NCBI RefSeq assembly: GCF_001613165.1
Contig: NZ_BDBV01000007.1
Span: forward strand, 37,975 to 101,974
Source of the DNA: Nocardia mexicana NBRC 108244
GTDB taxonomy: Bacteria; Actinomycetota; Actinomycetes; Mycobacteriales; Mycobacteriaceae
Length of the DNA stretch: 64,000 nucleotides
Reading direction: 5' to 3'
This document shows positions 29,707-37,524 of the stretch, in pieces. Within the stretch, counting starts at the first letter, position 1; each line of letters opens with the position of its first letter. Under the pieces are notes generated by a model. The model was not told the origin of the DNA. It saw only the letters and a list, made by a program, of their open reading frames with translations, and ran no database searches. A program made the position numbers and the translations under genes.

Positions 29707-30969
29707 TCAGAGGAGGTTGTTCGGATCTCGTTCGGGGAGGGGACGTTCCACGACGACCGGGCGGCCGAGCGGGTTGCGGACGCGGCGCTTGGCGGCCTGG
29801 TAGACCTGGATGGTCTCGGCGGCGACGACGTCCCAGGCGAAGTCGGCGTTGAGGTATTCGCGGGCGGCGTAGGCGCGCTGCTGGGCGGCGGGCTGGTCGT
29901 CGAGGACCGCACATACCGCCTCGACCAGGCCGTTCACGTCGGCCGGTGCGAAGGAGGCGCCGGTGATGCCGTCGATGACGAGCTCACCCAGACCACCGGC
30001 GGTGGAGGTCACCAGCGGCGTCCCGGCCGCGGCCGCCTCGAGGGCGACGATGCCGAACGGCTCGTAGCGGCTGGGCAGCACGATCGCGTCGGCGCCGTGC
30101 AGCCAGCCCAGCAACTCCGTATGGTCCAGGCGCCCGGTGAAATTCACCGCCCGCATCACCCGGTGTGCCCGGGCGCGCTCGCGCAGCCATTCGAACTGGG
30201 TGCCGACGCCCGCGACGGTCAGGGTCGTGCCGGGGTGCGCGCGGCGGATGCGCGGCAGCGCGGCGATCGCGTCCTGCACGCCCTTCTCGTATTCGAGCCG
30301 CCCGACATACAGCAGCCGTGGCGGCCCCGAGCGCGGGGCACGTTCGCGAAAGGCCCACGCGCCCACGTCGATTCCGTTGCGGATCACGGTCACCGGCACC
30401 AGCTCGGGACCGTAGAGCCGCTCCACCTCGTCCTGCATCGAGGTGGAACAGGTGATCAGCGCGTCGGATTCGCGCGCCAGCCACCACTCCACCGAATGCA
30501 CCTGCCGGTTGACCCGCCCCGACACCCAGCCGCTGTGCCGACCGGCCTCGGTGGCGTGGATGGTCGACACCAGCGGCACGTCGTAGTGTTCGGCCAGCGC
30601 GATCGCCGGATGCGCGACCAGCCAGTCGTGGGCGTGCACCACGTCCGGGGTCCAGCCGTCGGCGATGCCCGGCTTGCTCAGCGCGATGCCCGCGCGCACC
30701 ATCGCGTGCCCCATCGCCAGGGTCCAGGCGAGCATGTCCTCGCCGAAATCGAAGCACGGCGGATCCTCGGCCACGGCGACCACGAGGACCCGGTCCTCGA
30801 TGAAGTTGTAGGTCGGATGGGTCGAGGAGTCGGTCCCCATCGGGCGGCGCGCCAGCACCACGACCTCGTGCCCGGCGGCGGCCAGCTCGGTGGCCAGGTG
30901 GTGTACGTGCCGACCCAGCCCGCCGACCACTACCGGTGGGTACTCCCACGACACCATCAGAATCTTCAT
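29707..30969 (-). CDS. GT4 alpha-glucosyltransferase (Rv3032-like)
   Basis: A 420-residue retaining glycosyltransferase with a GT-B fold. SWEYPPVVVGGLGRHVHHLA is the typical glycogen-synthase-like start, and E303-x7-E311 (RYEPFGIVALEA) is the GT4 nucleotide-sugar motif. The mycobacterial homologue Rv3032 extends alpha-1,4-glucan for methylglucose lipopolysaccharide and glycogen. Its start codon overlaps the stop of the GH57 gene as ATGA (30966-30969), so elongation and branching enzymes are co-made. Orientation of this block is inverted relative to M. tuberculosis. Confidence 0.96.
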   Translation of the reverse strand: MKILMVSWEYPPVVVGGLGRHVHHLATELAAAGHEVVVLARRPMGTDSSTHPTYNFIEDRVLVVAVAEDPPCFDFGEDMLAWTLAMGHAMVRAGIALSKPGIADGWTPDVVHAHDWLVAHPAIALAEHYDVPLVSTIHATEAGRHSGWVSGRVNRQVHSVEWWLARESDALITCSTSMQDEVERLYGPELVPVTVIRNGIDVGAWAFRERAPRSGPPRLLYVGRLEYEKGVQDAIAALPRIRRAHPGTTLTVAGVGTQFEWLRERARAHRVMRAVNFTGRLDHTELLGWLHGADAIVLPSRYEPFGIVALEAAAAGTPLVTSTAGGLGELVIDGITGASFAPADVNGLVEAVCAVLDDQPAAQQRAYAAREYLNADFAWDVVAAETIQVYQAAKRRVRNPLGRPVVVERPLPERDPNNLL

Positions 30970-32522
30970 GGACGTCCTTCTGTCACTGCGCGGCGTGCGT
31001 CCAGCGCCGGGAACAGCCCGTCGGCCGCGTACCATCCTGCCGCCAACTGCCGGGCTTTGGCGAGTTGGCCCGCACTGACGGCCCCGGAAATCTCCCGGAC
31101 GGCGTGCGCGTGCTGATGCGCGCGGTCGCGGGCATAGCCGGCGGCGGAGTCCTTGCTGACCATGAACGCCCAGTCGCTGGACACGGTCAGCACCGCCTCG
31201 CGCAGCAGCTGGTCGGCCACCGGATCGCGCAGACCGTCGCTGTGCGCCCCCATCTTGTCCAGGGTGTCGAGGGCGAGGCGGACGATGTCGGCATTGAGAT
31301 CCACCAGGTCCCGCACCTGGTCCCCGGCCCACACCCGCCAGTCCTTGCCCGAACCCCACGAGGAGTCCGCCAGCTGCACCGGTTCTCCGGTGAATCCGTT
31401 CGCGCGGGCGTCGGCGAGGGTGCCGACGGTGATCCCGGCCTCGGGCAGCGCGCGCAGCACCTGCTCGAGCCACTGCGGTCCCTCGTGCCACCAGTGCCCG
31501 AACAGTTCGGTATCGAACGCCGCGACCACCAGCGCGGGCCGCCCGATCCGCGCGGATTCATCGATCAGCCTGCGCCGCACCGTCTCCACGAAGTCCTCGA
31601 CATCGCGGCGCACCGCCGTGGCGGCCAGGTCCGGGTCGTAGGGCGCCTTGTCCGGACCGGCGACCTGCTTGCCGGTGACCCGGGCGGGCTTGAGCCCGGT
31701 GTCGTGGTCGTAGTGGTGGAAGTCGCGGTAGGCGCCCTGGCCCGGATAGCCGGACTTCGGCGACCACACGCGGTAGCTGACCTGCAGATCCCGCCCGAAG
31801 GCGACGACGTCGGAGTCCCACACCGGCCGCCCGAGCGTGGTATCGCCGCGCAGGGCCGGTCCGTCGACCATGAAATGCGTCACATCCGCTGCGGCGTACC
31901 CGGTTTCCATCCCCGGCGTGAAGCCGCATTCCGGCGCCCAGATTCCCGACGGCGTATGTCCCCACCGGTGCCGCGCGTCGGCGAGTCCCTCGCCGAGCTC
32001 GAACCCGCGCAGCCGCGGATCCAGCAGCGGCTGGAACGGATGCGCCAGCGGACCGCCGAGCAGCTCGATCGCCTCGGCATCGATCAGCTCCCGCCACACC
32101 GGCGAGCCGCCGTGCCGCCAGTGCCGCTCGAAATCGGCGAGGGCCGCGGTGGCCAGCCGGTGCTCGTGCCGCCCGAGCGCGAGATTGCCCGCCATCGCCG
32201 CCTCGTCGGCGCGTAGTCGCCAGTTGCCCAGCCAGTGATGCATGCCCGACAGACAGTGCGGATCATCGAGCTGAGCGGCCAGCACCGGCGTGATCCCGAA
32301 GCTCAGCAGATGCGAACGCCCCTCCGCAGCAAGGGTTCTCAGAACCTTCGCGACGGGAATGTAAGAGGCGGCCCAGGATTGATACAGCCACTCCTCCCCC
32401 ACCGGCCACCGCCCATGATGCGCCAGCCAGGGCAAATGGGAATGCAGCACCAACGTGAACTGGCCGGGTACACCGCCAGCCGCCCCACCACTTCTCCCGT
32501 CGCGAGGTGCCGCCCCAGGCAT
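30966..32522 (-). CDS. GH57 1,4-alpha-glucan branching enzyme (Rv3031-like)
   Basis: A 518-residue GH57 enzyme that forms alpha-1,6 branches in alpha-glucan. LVLHSHLPWLAHHG is the GH57 start, the nucleophile is Glu198 in GIWAPECGF, and the acid is Asp337 in AAFDTELFGHWW. The ATG at 32522 was chosen; the reading frame stays open to 32681, but that part is a translation of a tandem REP-like array (peptide repeats AGNVSGA) and overlaps the methyltransferase gene. It is coupled to the GT4 gene. Mycobacterial Rv3031 is of similar length. Confidence 0.94.
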   Translation of the reverse strand: MPGAAPRDGRSGGAAGGVPGQFTLVLHSHLPWLAHHGRWPVGEEWLYQSWAASYIPVAKVLRTLAAEGRSHLLSFGITPVLAAQLDDPHCLSGMHHWLGNWRLRADEAAMAGNLALGRHEHRLATAALADFERHWRHGGSPVWRELIDAEAIELLGGPLAHPFQPLLDPRLRGFELGEGLADARHRWGHTPSGIWAPECGFTPGMETGYAAADVTHFMVDGPALRGDTTLGRPVWDSDVVAFGRDLQVSYRVWSPKSGYPGQGAYRDFHHYDHDTGLKPARVTGKQVAGPDKAPYDPDLAATAVRRDVEDFVETVRRRLIDESARIGRPALVVAAFDTELFGHWWHEGPQWLEQVLRALPEAGITVGTLADARANGFTGEPVQLADSSWGSGKDWRVWAGDQVRDLVDLNADIVRLALDTLDKMGAHSDGLRDPVADQLLREAVLTVSSDWAFMVSKDSAAGYARDRAHQHAHAVREISGAVSAGQLAKARQLAAGWYAADGLFPALDARRAVTEGRP

Positions 32523-32610
32523 CCCGCTCTCATTCCCGGCCCCAGGCGCCCCACTTACATTCCCGGCCTCAGCCGCCCCACTTACATTCCCGGCATGCTT
32601 TTGGCCGGGA
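32523..32610. repeat. 27-bp repeats ending in a REP-like hairpin
   Basis: Two 27-bp units beginning CATTCCCGGCC and ending CCCCACTTA (about 32531-32584) lead into CATTCCCGGCATGCTTTTGG, with a REP-like hairpin TCCCGGC (32588-32594) / GCCGGGA (32604-32610). The hairpin core is identical to that at 141-163. It fills the gap between the methyltransferase stop and the GH57 start, so it lies inside the operon leader. Confidence 0.75.
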
Positions 32611-32623
32611 TCCTCTCCTGCAC

Positions 32624-33433
32624 TCAAGGCTTCACCGCGATGGCGACCAGGTCGAGACTCGCATCGATCTCCGGATCCCACGCGCCGCTCTCGTCACCGC
32701 TCCACAGCACGAAATCATCGGTACGAACCCCCGCGACGTCGACGGCCAGCTCCTCCGGCCACGGCTCGCCCGCCAGCGCGCGCTCGATCTGGGCGTCGAT
32801 CAGCGATCCACCCCACTTGGCGTCCAGCGCGGCGAGTCCGGGCCCGTGATGCACACCCGCCATCAGGTCGACCCGGAAACCGGCCTCCACCAACAGTTCC
32901 GAGAGTTCCGCGCCGTTCAGCTCGCGCGTGTGGAAGGGGTTCAGCGGGGTATCGCGCCCCGGCGAGAACGTGATCCGGTTCGGCGTGCTGATCAGCAACT
33001 CCCCGCCCGGCCGCAGCACCCGCAGGCATTCGCGCAGGAACTGCGCCTGATCCCAGAGATGCTCGATGACCTGGAAGTTCACCACGACATCGACCGACGC
33101 GTCCTCGAACGGCAGCGCGGCCAGATTGCCCTGCACCATCTCCACGCGCGGATACGCCGCGCGCACGTGCTCGACCGCGCTCTCGTCGTAATCCAGACCG
33201 GTCACCTTGGCCGCCACCCCGGCAATCATGTTGGCGCCGTAGCCTTCTCCGGATCCGGCCTCAAGCACGTCCTTGTTCGCGCAGCGCTGCAGCAGGCGGG
33301 CGTAGACGATCTCGTGGCGGCGGAACCAGTAGTTCTCCTCCGCGATGCCCGGCACCGTCCGCTCGCCGGTCAGGGGCAGCGGGTCCACCGCGCTGGACTC
33401 CCCTGCGGCGGGGGAGAAAACGGCCTCACTCAT
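32624..33433 (-). CDS. Class I SAM-dependent methyltransferase (Rv3030-like)
   Basis: A 269-residue methyltransferase. Motif I is VLEAGSGEGYGANMIA and the later strand FPFEDASVDVVVNFQVIEHL is seen as PFEDASVDVVVNFQVIEHL in part. In mycobacteria the homologue Rv3030 methylates glucose of methylglucose lipopolysaccharide, and the adjoining GH57 and GT4 genes make its glucan, so the same role is inferred. It is first in a three-gene transcript and divergent from fixA. The ATG at 33433 opens with MSEAVFSPAAGESSAVDPLP and then LTGERTVPGIAEENYWFRRH. Confidence 0.95.
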   Translation of the reverse strand: MSEAVFSPAAGESSAVDPLPLTGERTVPGIAEENYWFRRHEIVYARLLQRCANKDVLEAGSGEGYGANMIAGVAAKVTGLDYDESAVEHVRAAYPRVEMVQGNLAALPFEDASVDVVVNFQVIEHLWDQAQFLRECLRVLRPGGELLISTPNRITFSPGRDTPLNPFHTRELNGAELSELLVEAGFRVDLMAGVHHGPGLAALDAKWGGSLIDAQIERALAGEPWPEELAVDVAGVRTDDFVLWSGDESGAWDPEIDASLDLVAIAVKP

Positions 33434-33500
33434 TCACCCGACGTTAGCGGTTGCCCCTATCACACCGGCGCCCGGAGTGGTGATGCAGAACATCACACCC

Positions 33501-33522
33501 TAAGTTACCCACGAGTAACTTA
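33501..33522. promoter_or_regulatory. Palindrome between glucan methyltransferase and fixA
   Basis: TAAGTTAC (33501-33508) and GTAACTTA (33515-33522) are perfect 8-bp arms around 6 nt. Nested outside, CCCTA (33498-33502) pairs with TAGGG (33526-33530). The form suits a TetR-family or similar dimeric regulator that would control fixAB, the glucan genes, or both. No such regulator gene adjoins. Confidence 0.65.
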
Positions 33523-33626
33523 ACGTAGGGTAATGTCCCGAGCTGAGCTAATCGTGGACGTACGGCCACCCGATCGTGCGACCCCATCCTTACGTGCCAT
33601 CCAGAACAGGAGGTCGACGAAGACCA

Positions 33627-34412
33627 ATGCCGAACATCGTCGTACTGATCAAGCAGGTTCCCGACACCTGGTCCGAGCGCAAGCTGACCGATGGTGACTA
33701 CACCCTCGACCGCGAGGCCGCCGACGCGATCCTGGACGAGATCAACGAGCGCGCCGTCGAAGAGGCCCTGCTGATCAAGGAAGCGCAGGGCGGCGAGGTC
33801 ACCGTCCTGGCCATGGGGCCGGAGCGCGCGACCGAGGCCATCCGCAAGGCGCTGTCCATGGGCGCCGACAAGGCCATCCATGTCAAGGACGACGCGATCC
33901 ACGGCTCCGACGCCGTGCAGACCGCGTGGGTCCTGGCCGGTGCGCTGGGCCAGATCGAGGGTGTCGAGCTGGTCATCGCCGGCAACGAGTCCACCGACGG
34001 CCGCGCGGGCGCGGTCCCGGCCATCATCGCCGAGTACCTGGGCATCCCGCAGCTGACGCACCTGCGCAAGCTGGCCGTCGACGGCGAGAAGATCTCCGGC
34101 GAGCGCGAGACCGACGAGGGCGTGTTCAAGCTCGAGGCCAGCCTCCCGGCCATCGTCTCGGTCACCGAGAAGATCAACGAGCCGCGCTTCCCCTCCTTCA
34201 AGGGCATCATGGCCGCGAAGAAGAAGGAAGTGCAGACCTTCACCCTCGCCGACCTGGGCATCGACCCGTCGACGGTCGGTGTGGGCAACGCGGGTTCCGC
34301 AGTCACCGGTGTCACCCCGAAGCCGCCGCGCACGGCGGGCGAGAAGATCGTCGACGAGGGTGAGGGCGGCCAGCAGATCGCCACCTACCTCGTCGGTCAG
34401 AAGATCATCTGA
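33627..34412 (+). CDS. fixA: Electron transfer flavoprotein beta subunit
   Basis: A 261-residue ETF beta subunit. With ETF alpha it takes electrons from acyl-CoA dehydrogenases and passes them to the quinone pool. The start MPNIVVLIKQVPDTW is standard, as are VTVLAMGPERATEAIRKALS, VIAGNESTDGRAGAVP (adenine-binding region) and PRFPSFKGIMAAKKK. The ATG at 33627 is preceded by AGGAGG about 13 nt upstream, a rather long spacing. fixB begins 38 bp later. A perfect palindrome lies about 105 bp before the start. Confidence 0.97.
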   Translation: MPNIVVLIKQVPDTWSERKLTDGDYTLDREAADAILDEINERAVEEALLIKEAQGGEVTVLAMGPERATEAIRKALSMGADKAIHVKDDAIHGSDAVQTAWVLAGALGQIEGVELVIAGNESTDGRAGAVPAIIAEYLGIPQLTHLRKLAVDGEKISGERETDEGVFKLEASLPAIVSVTEKINEPRFPSFKGIMAAKKKEVQTFTLADLGIDPSTVGVGNAGSAVTGVTPKPPRTAGEKIVDEGEGGQQIATYLVGQKII

Positions 34413-34450
34413 TACGCCCCCGAGCCCAACGAACTTCAGGAGAAAGAGCA

Positions 34451-35410
34451 ATGGCAGAAGTACTCGTGCTCGTGGAGCACGCCGACGGTGCGACCAAGAA
34501 GGTCACCACCGAACTCCTCACCGCCGCCCGCGCGCTGGGCACCCCGGCCGCGGTCGTGCTCGGCCCGGCCGGCACCGGTGACAAGCTGGCCGACGCGCTG
34601 TCCGCCGCCGGCGCCGAGAAGATCTACGTCGCCGAGTCCGACGACGTCGACGGCTACCTGGTGACCCCGAAGGTGGACGTGCTGGCCGGTCTGGCCGAAT
34701 CCGCCTCCCCCGCCGCGATTCTCGTGGCCGCCTCCGCCGACGGCAAGGAGGTGTCGGGTCGCCTGGCCGCGCGCATCGGCTCCGGCCTGCTGGTCGACGC
34801 CATCGGCGTCGACGCCGACGGTTCGGTCACCGGCTCCATCTTCGGTGGCGCGTTCACCGTCGACTCCAAGGCCACCGGCGATGTGCCGGTGATCTCGGTG
34901 CGCCCCGGCGCCGTCGAGGCGGCCCCGCAGGCCGCCGCGGGCGAGAAGGTGACCGTCGAGGTTCCCGCGCAGGAAGAGGGCGTCACCAAGGTGACCTCCC
35001 GCGAGCCCGTGGTCGGCGGCGACCGGCCGGAGCTCACCGAGGCCACCATCGTGGTCTCCGGTGGCCGCGGCGTGGGCAGCGAGGACAACTTCCACAAGGT
35101 CGTCGAGCCCCTCGCGGACGCGCTGGGCGCCGCGGTCGGCGCCTCGCGTGCCGCCGTCGACTCGGGCTATTACCCGGGCCAGTTCCAGGTCGGCCAGACC
35201 GGTAAGACGGTCTCCCCGCAGCTGTACGTCGCCCTGGGCATCTCGGGCGCCATCCAGCACCGCGCGGGCATGCAGACCTCGAAGACCATCGTCGCCGTCA
35301 ACAAGGACGAAGAGGCGCCGATCTTCGAGATCTCCGACTACGGCATCGTGGGCGACCTGTTCAACGTCGCCCCGCAGCTGACCGAGGCGGTCAAGACCCA
35401 CAAGGGTTGA
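34451..35410 (+). CDS. fixB: Electron transfer flavoprotein alpha subunit
   Basis: A 319-residue ETF alpha subunit that binds the FAD. The C-terminal FAD domain is clear in [36 protein letters not shown], and [22 protein letters not shown] (in part). The N-terminal domain begins [20 protein letters not shown] stands 8 bp before the ATG at 34451. It forms an operon with fixA, ended by a strong terminator at 35527-35580. Redox partner genes (ETF-quinone oxidoreductase) are not in the window. Confidence 0.97.
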   Translation: MAEVLVLVEHADGATKKVTTELLTAARALGTPAAVVLGPAGTGDKLADALSAAGAEKIYVAESDDVDGYLVTPKVDVLAGLAESASPAAILVAASADGKEVSGRLAARIGSGLLVDAIGVDADGSVTGSIFGGAFTVDSKATGDVPVISVRPGAVEAAPQAAAGEKVTVEVPAQEEGVTKVTSREPVVGGDRPELTEATIVVSGGRGVGSEDNFHKVVEPLADALGAAVGASRAAVDSGYYPGQFQVGQTGKTVSPQLYVALGISGAIQHRAGMQTSKTIVAVNKDEEAPIFEISDYGIVGDLFNVAPQLTEAVKTHKG

Positions 35411-35526
35411 GGCTGATCCGCCTCTCCGCGATTTCTGCGGGTCGTCGAGCGCGCTGTGCGTTGCGCTGCGGGCCTGCGGAGATCGAGGGGCCGGGTCAGC
35501 CCGTCCCCGAGCAGAGTTACCCTCGA

Positions 35527-35580
35527 CTCGCCAAATCCGGGGTTGCGTAGTGCAACCTCGGGTTTGGCGAGTTTTGTTTT
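35527..35580 (+). terminator. Rho-independent terminator of fixAB
   Basis: CTCGCCAAA (35527-35535) pairs with TTTGGCGAG (35563-35571), and the inner GGTTGC/GCAACC extends the stem. TTTTGTTTT follows at 35572-35580. This is a textbook intrinsic terminator, the clearest in the window. A REP-like hairpin begins at its end. Confidence 0.9.
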
Positions 35581-35601
35581 CCGGCATGCTTTCGGCCGGA
35601 A
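35579..35601. repeat. REP-like hairpin at DUF1707 gene end
   Basis: TTCCGGC (35579-35585) pairs with GCCGGAA (35595-35601) across ATGCTTTCG. It abuts the stop codon of the converging DUF1707 gene (35603). The copy is identical to the left half of the paired element at 57548. Confidence 0.8.
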
Positions 35602-35602
35602 A

Positions 35603-35995
35603 CTAGTGCCGGTTGGTGAGGATGCCGATGGCGGTCGGGATGCACAGGGCCAAGCCCCAGGGGACCTCGACCCAGAACGGCCAGAAGTAGCCCATGCCGG
35701 TGGCCAGCCAGATCAGGATGCACAGCAGGTTGACGAATACCCAGGGGATCCACATGATCACCACCCAGGTCGGGATCCGGCTCTGGGACTTCGCCTCCGG
35801 CCCCCGCGAAACCCGTTGGGCGGGAAGGTCCGACAGCAGCGGCGCCAGTTCGCCGTAGGTTCTGGCGGCGTAGACCTGCTGCACCCGCTCGTCGAACTCG
35901 TGCAGGCTCAGGCGGCCCTCGTCCATCGCCAGGCGCAATCGGCCGACGTACTTCTCCCGATCGGCGTCCGACGCCCGCAGGTTCTCGTTCCCCAC
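35603..35995 (-). CDS. DUF1707 (SHOCT-like) small membrane protein
   Basis: A 130-residue protein. The N-terminal DUF1707 domain is plain in NLRASDADREKYVGRLRLAM and the following LSLHEFDERVQQVYAARTYGEL; this helical domain is common in actinobacteria and of unknown purpose, related to SHOCT oligomerisation domains. Two membrane helices follow at about 70-125 (VVIMWIPWVFVNLLCILIWL and VPWGLALCIPTAIGI). GTG at 35995 is the likely start because GNENLRASDADRE is the usual opening. It converges with fixAB. The product probably sits in the membrane. Confidence 0.9.
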   Translation of the reverse strand: MGNENLRASDADREKYVGRLRLAMDEGRLSLHEFDERVQQVYAARTYGELAPLLSDLPAQRVSRGPEAKSQSRIPTWVVIMWIPWVFVNLLCILIWLATGMGYFWPFWVEVPWGLALCIPTAIGILTNRH

Positions 35996-36093
35996 CCCGC
36001 CAGAGTAGGTGGGCGACTGTCTTTTCGCTGCCCGACCGGCGCGCGGGCGCAAATTGGTTTGCGGTTCGCGCCGCAGGCCGGAAGGCTGATCGA

Positions 36094-37038
36094 ATGTCGA
36101 TCACGCTGCCTCCGGAGGTAGAGGAGACCATTCGCACCGTCTTCGAGGAGCGGGGCGAGGACTGGCTGGCCGCGCTGCCCACGGTGGTGGAGAAGCTCTG
36201 CGGCGCCTGGGAACTGGAGCTGATCGGCGACTCGTTCTCCGGCGGCACGCACTCGTTCGTGGCCCCGGTCCGGCGCGCCGACGGCTCGGTCGCGGTCCTG
36301 AAGGTACCGGTGGTCGACGAGGAGAACGTCGGCGAGCCCGCCGGACTGTTCTGTTACGACGGCGACGGCGCCGTGCGGCTGTACCGATTCGACCCCGGCA
36401 CCGGGGCCATGCTGCTGGAGTGGGCGCGGCCCGGCACACCGCTGCTGCGGCAGCCGGGCTTCCCGAGCCTGGAGGGACGCCCCGAACACGTGGACAAGAT
36501 CGAGTCGGCGTGCCGGCTGTATCGCCGGCTGCGCCGCGAGCCGGTCGGCGTGCCGCCGGGCTTTCCGGCGCTGCCCGAGGCCGCCGCGATGGTGGCCGAC
36601 TGGACCGAGATGTTCACCGATCCGGAACCCGAACTCGCCCAGGAGATCCCGGACGACCTGCTGCGACAGGCCGTCGCCTGGTGCCGCAGGCTCGCCGAAC
36701 CGGACGGCCCGTTGCTGATCGTCAATCGCGACACCCACCTGGGCAACATCATTGCCGCCGAACGGGAGCCGTGGCTGCTCATCGATCCCAAGCCCTATCT
36801 GGGCGAGGCGGCGTTCGACGCGGGCTTCCTGGTCATGATCCAAACCCAGTGCGACCCCACCCCGTCGCACGCCCGCCGGGTCGTCGATCACACCGCCCGG
36901 GCGCTGGAGGTGGACGCGGATCGTTCCCGTGGCTGGGCATTCCTGCGCGCGCTGGAGGAGATCGCCTGGGCCGTGGAGGATGACGAGCCCGAGTTGCTGC
37001 GGTTGCACCGCGCCGTCGCACAGGCCCTCAGCGAGTAG
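36094..37038 (+). CDS. Aminoglycoside/streptomycin phosphotransferase-like protein
   Basis: A 314-residue protein of the APH(6)/streptomycin 6-kinase type. The fold is shown by VLKVPVVDEEN (ATP lysine), then LLEWARPGTPLL, the catalytic loop LLIVNRDTHLGNII and the metal motif WLLIDPKPYLGE. The common HGD catalytic triad is NRD here; the Asp and the following Asn are kept, so activity is possible but altered. Whether it gives resistance cannot be told. It starts 98 bp from the divergent DUF1707 gene, and is not followed by a partner. Confidence 0.88.
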   Translation: MSITLPPEVEETIRTVFEERGEDWLAALPTVVEKLCGAWELELIGDSFSGGTHSFVAPVRRADGSVAVLKVPVVDEENVGEPAGLFCYDGDGAVRLYRFDPGTGAMLLEWARPGTPLLRQPGFPSLEGRPEHVDKIESACRLYRRLRREPVGVPPGFPALPEAAAMVADWTEMFTDPEPELAQEIPDDLLRQAVAWCRRLAEPDGPLLIVNRDTHLGNIIAAEREPWLLIDPKPYLGEAAFDAGFLVMIQTQCDPTPSHARRVVDHTARALEVDADRSRGWAFLRALEEIAWAVEDDEPELLRLHRAVAQALSE

Positions 37039-37524
37039 GCGGCTAACGCCCGCGAGAGCGGAGAATTCAGAGGGACCGGTCGGTCTGCCACGGGAATTGG
37101 TGAGTTCCGGTATCCGGGACGGTCGCCCGATGTGCGAACCAGCGAATCTCCAGTTGCCCCTCGATTCGACCCTTCTCCTGGGCGAGTACTGCGAGAATGC
37201 CGTGATCGGCTACCGGGCAAGGCATTTGCAACCTTCGCATCGCCACCCACAGATCGCAATGTTGATAACGATTCGGTCGCTGCCACTCAGAATTGCTGAT
37301 AATGTTTGCCGTCGTCGGGTGCTGGGGCCGATAGGGCCCCCGCCGGACGGGCAAGGTTCGTGCTGAAATCGCCTGTCCGGGAAGCAACTTCGAGGTCCGC
37401 CGGGTGGTTCTGACAGCCCGGCGCTGCTCCGGCGCCGACGCAAGCGTCATCCGACCCTGGTGTCTGGTGGTCGGCGAGTTGAGGAAGGACAAGGCGGCCG
37501 GGCAGCCGGCGACGAGGGAACCTG
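37039..37524. other. 486-bp gap upstream of the conservon
   Basis: No convincing gene. ORFs here have no family features. The middle (about 37255-37310) is AT-richer and contains TTGATAACG and GATAATG, possible promoter elements for cvnA, though their spacing is too long for one sigma-A promoter. The conservon promoter most likely lies here. Confidence 0.5.

Noticed and set aside
33444..34451. Minus-strand ORF opposite fixA
   Set aside because: Antisense shadow with low-complexity translation; fixA is unmistakable on the plus strand.
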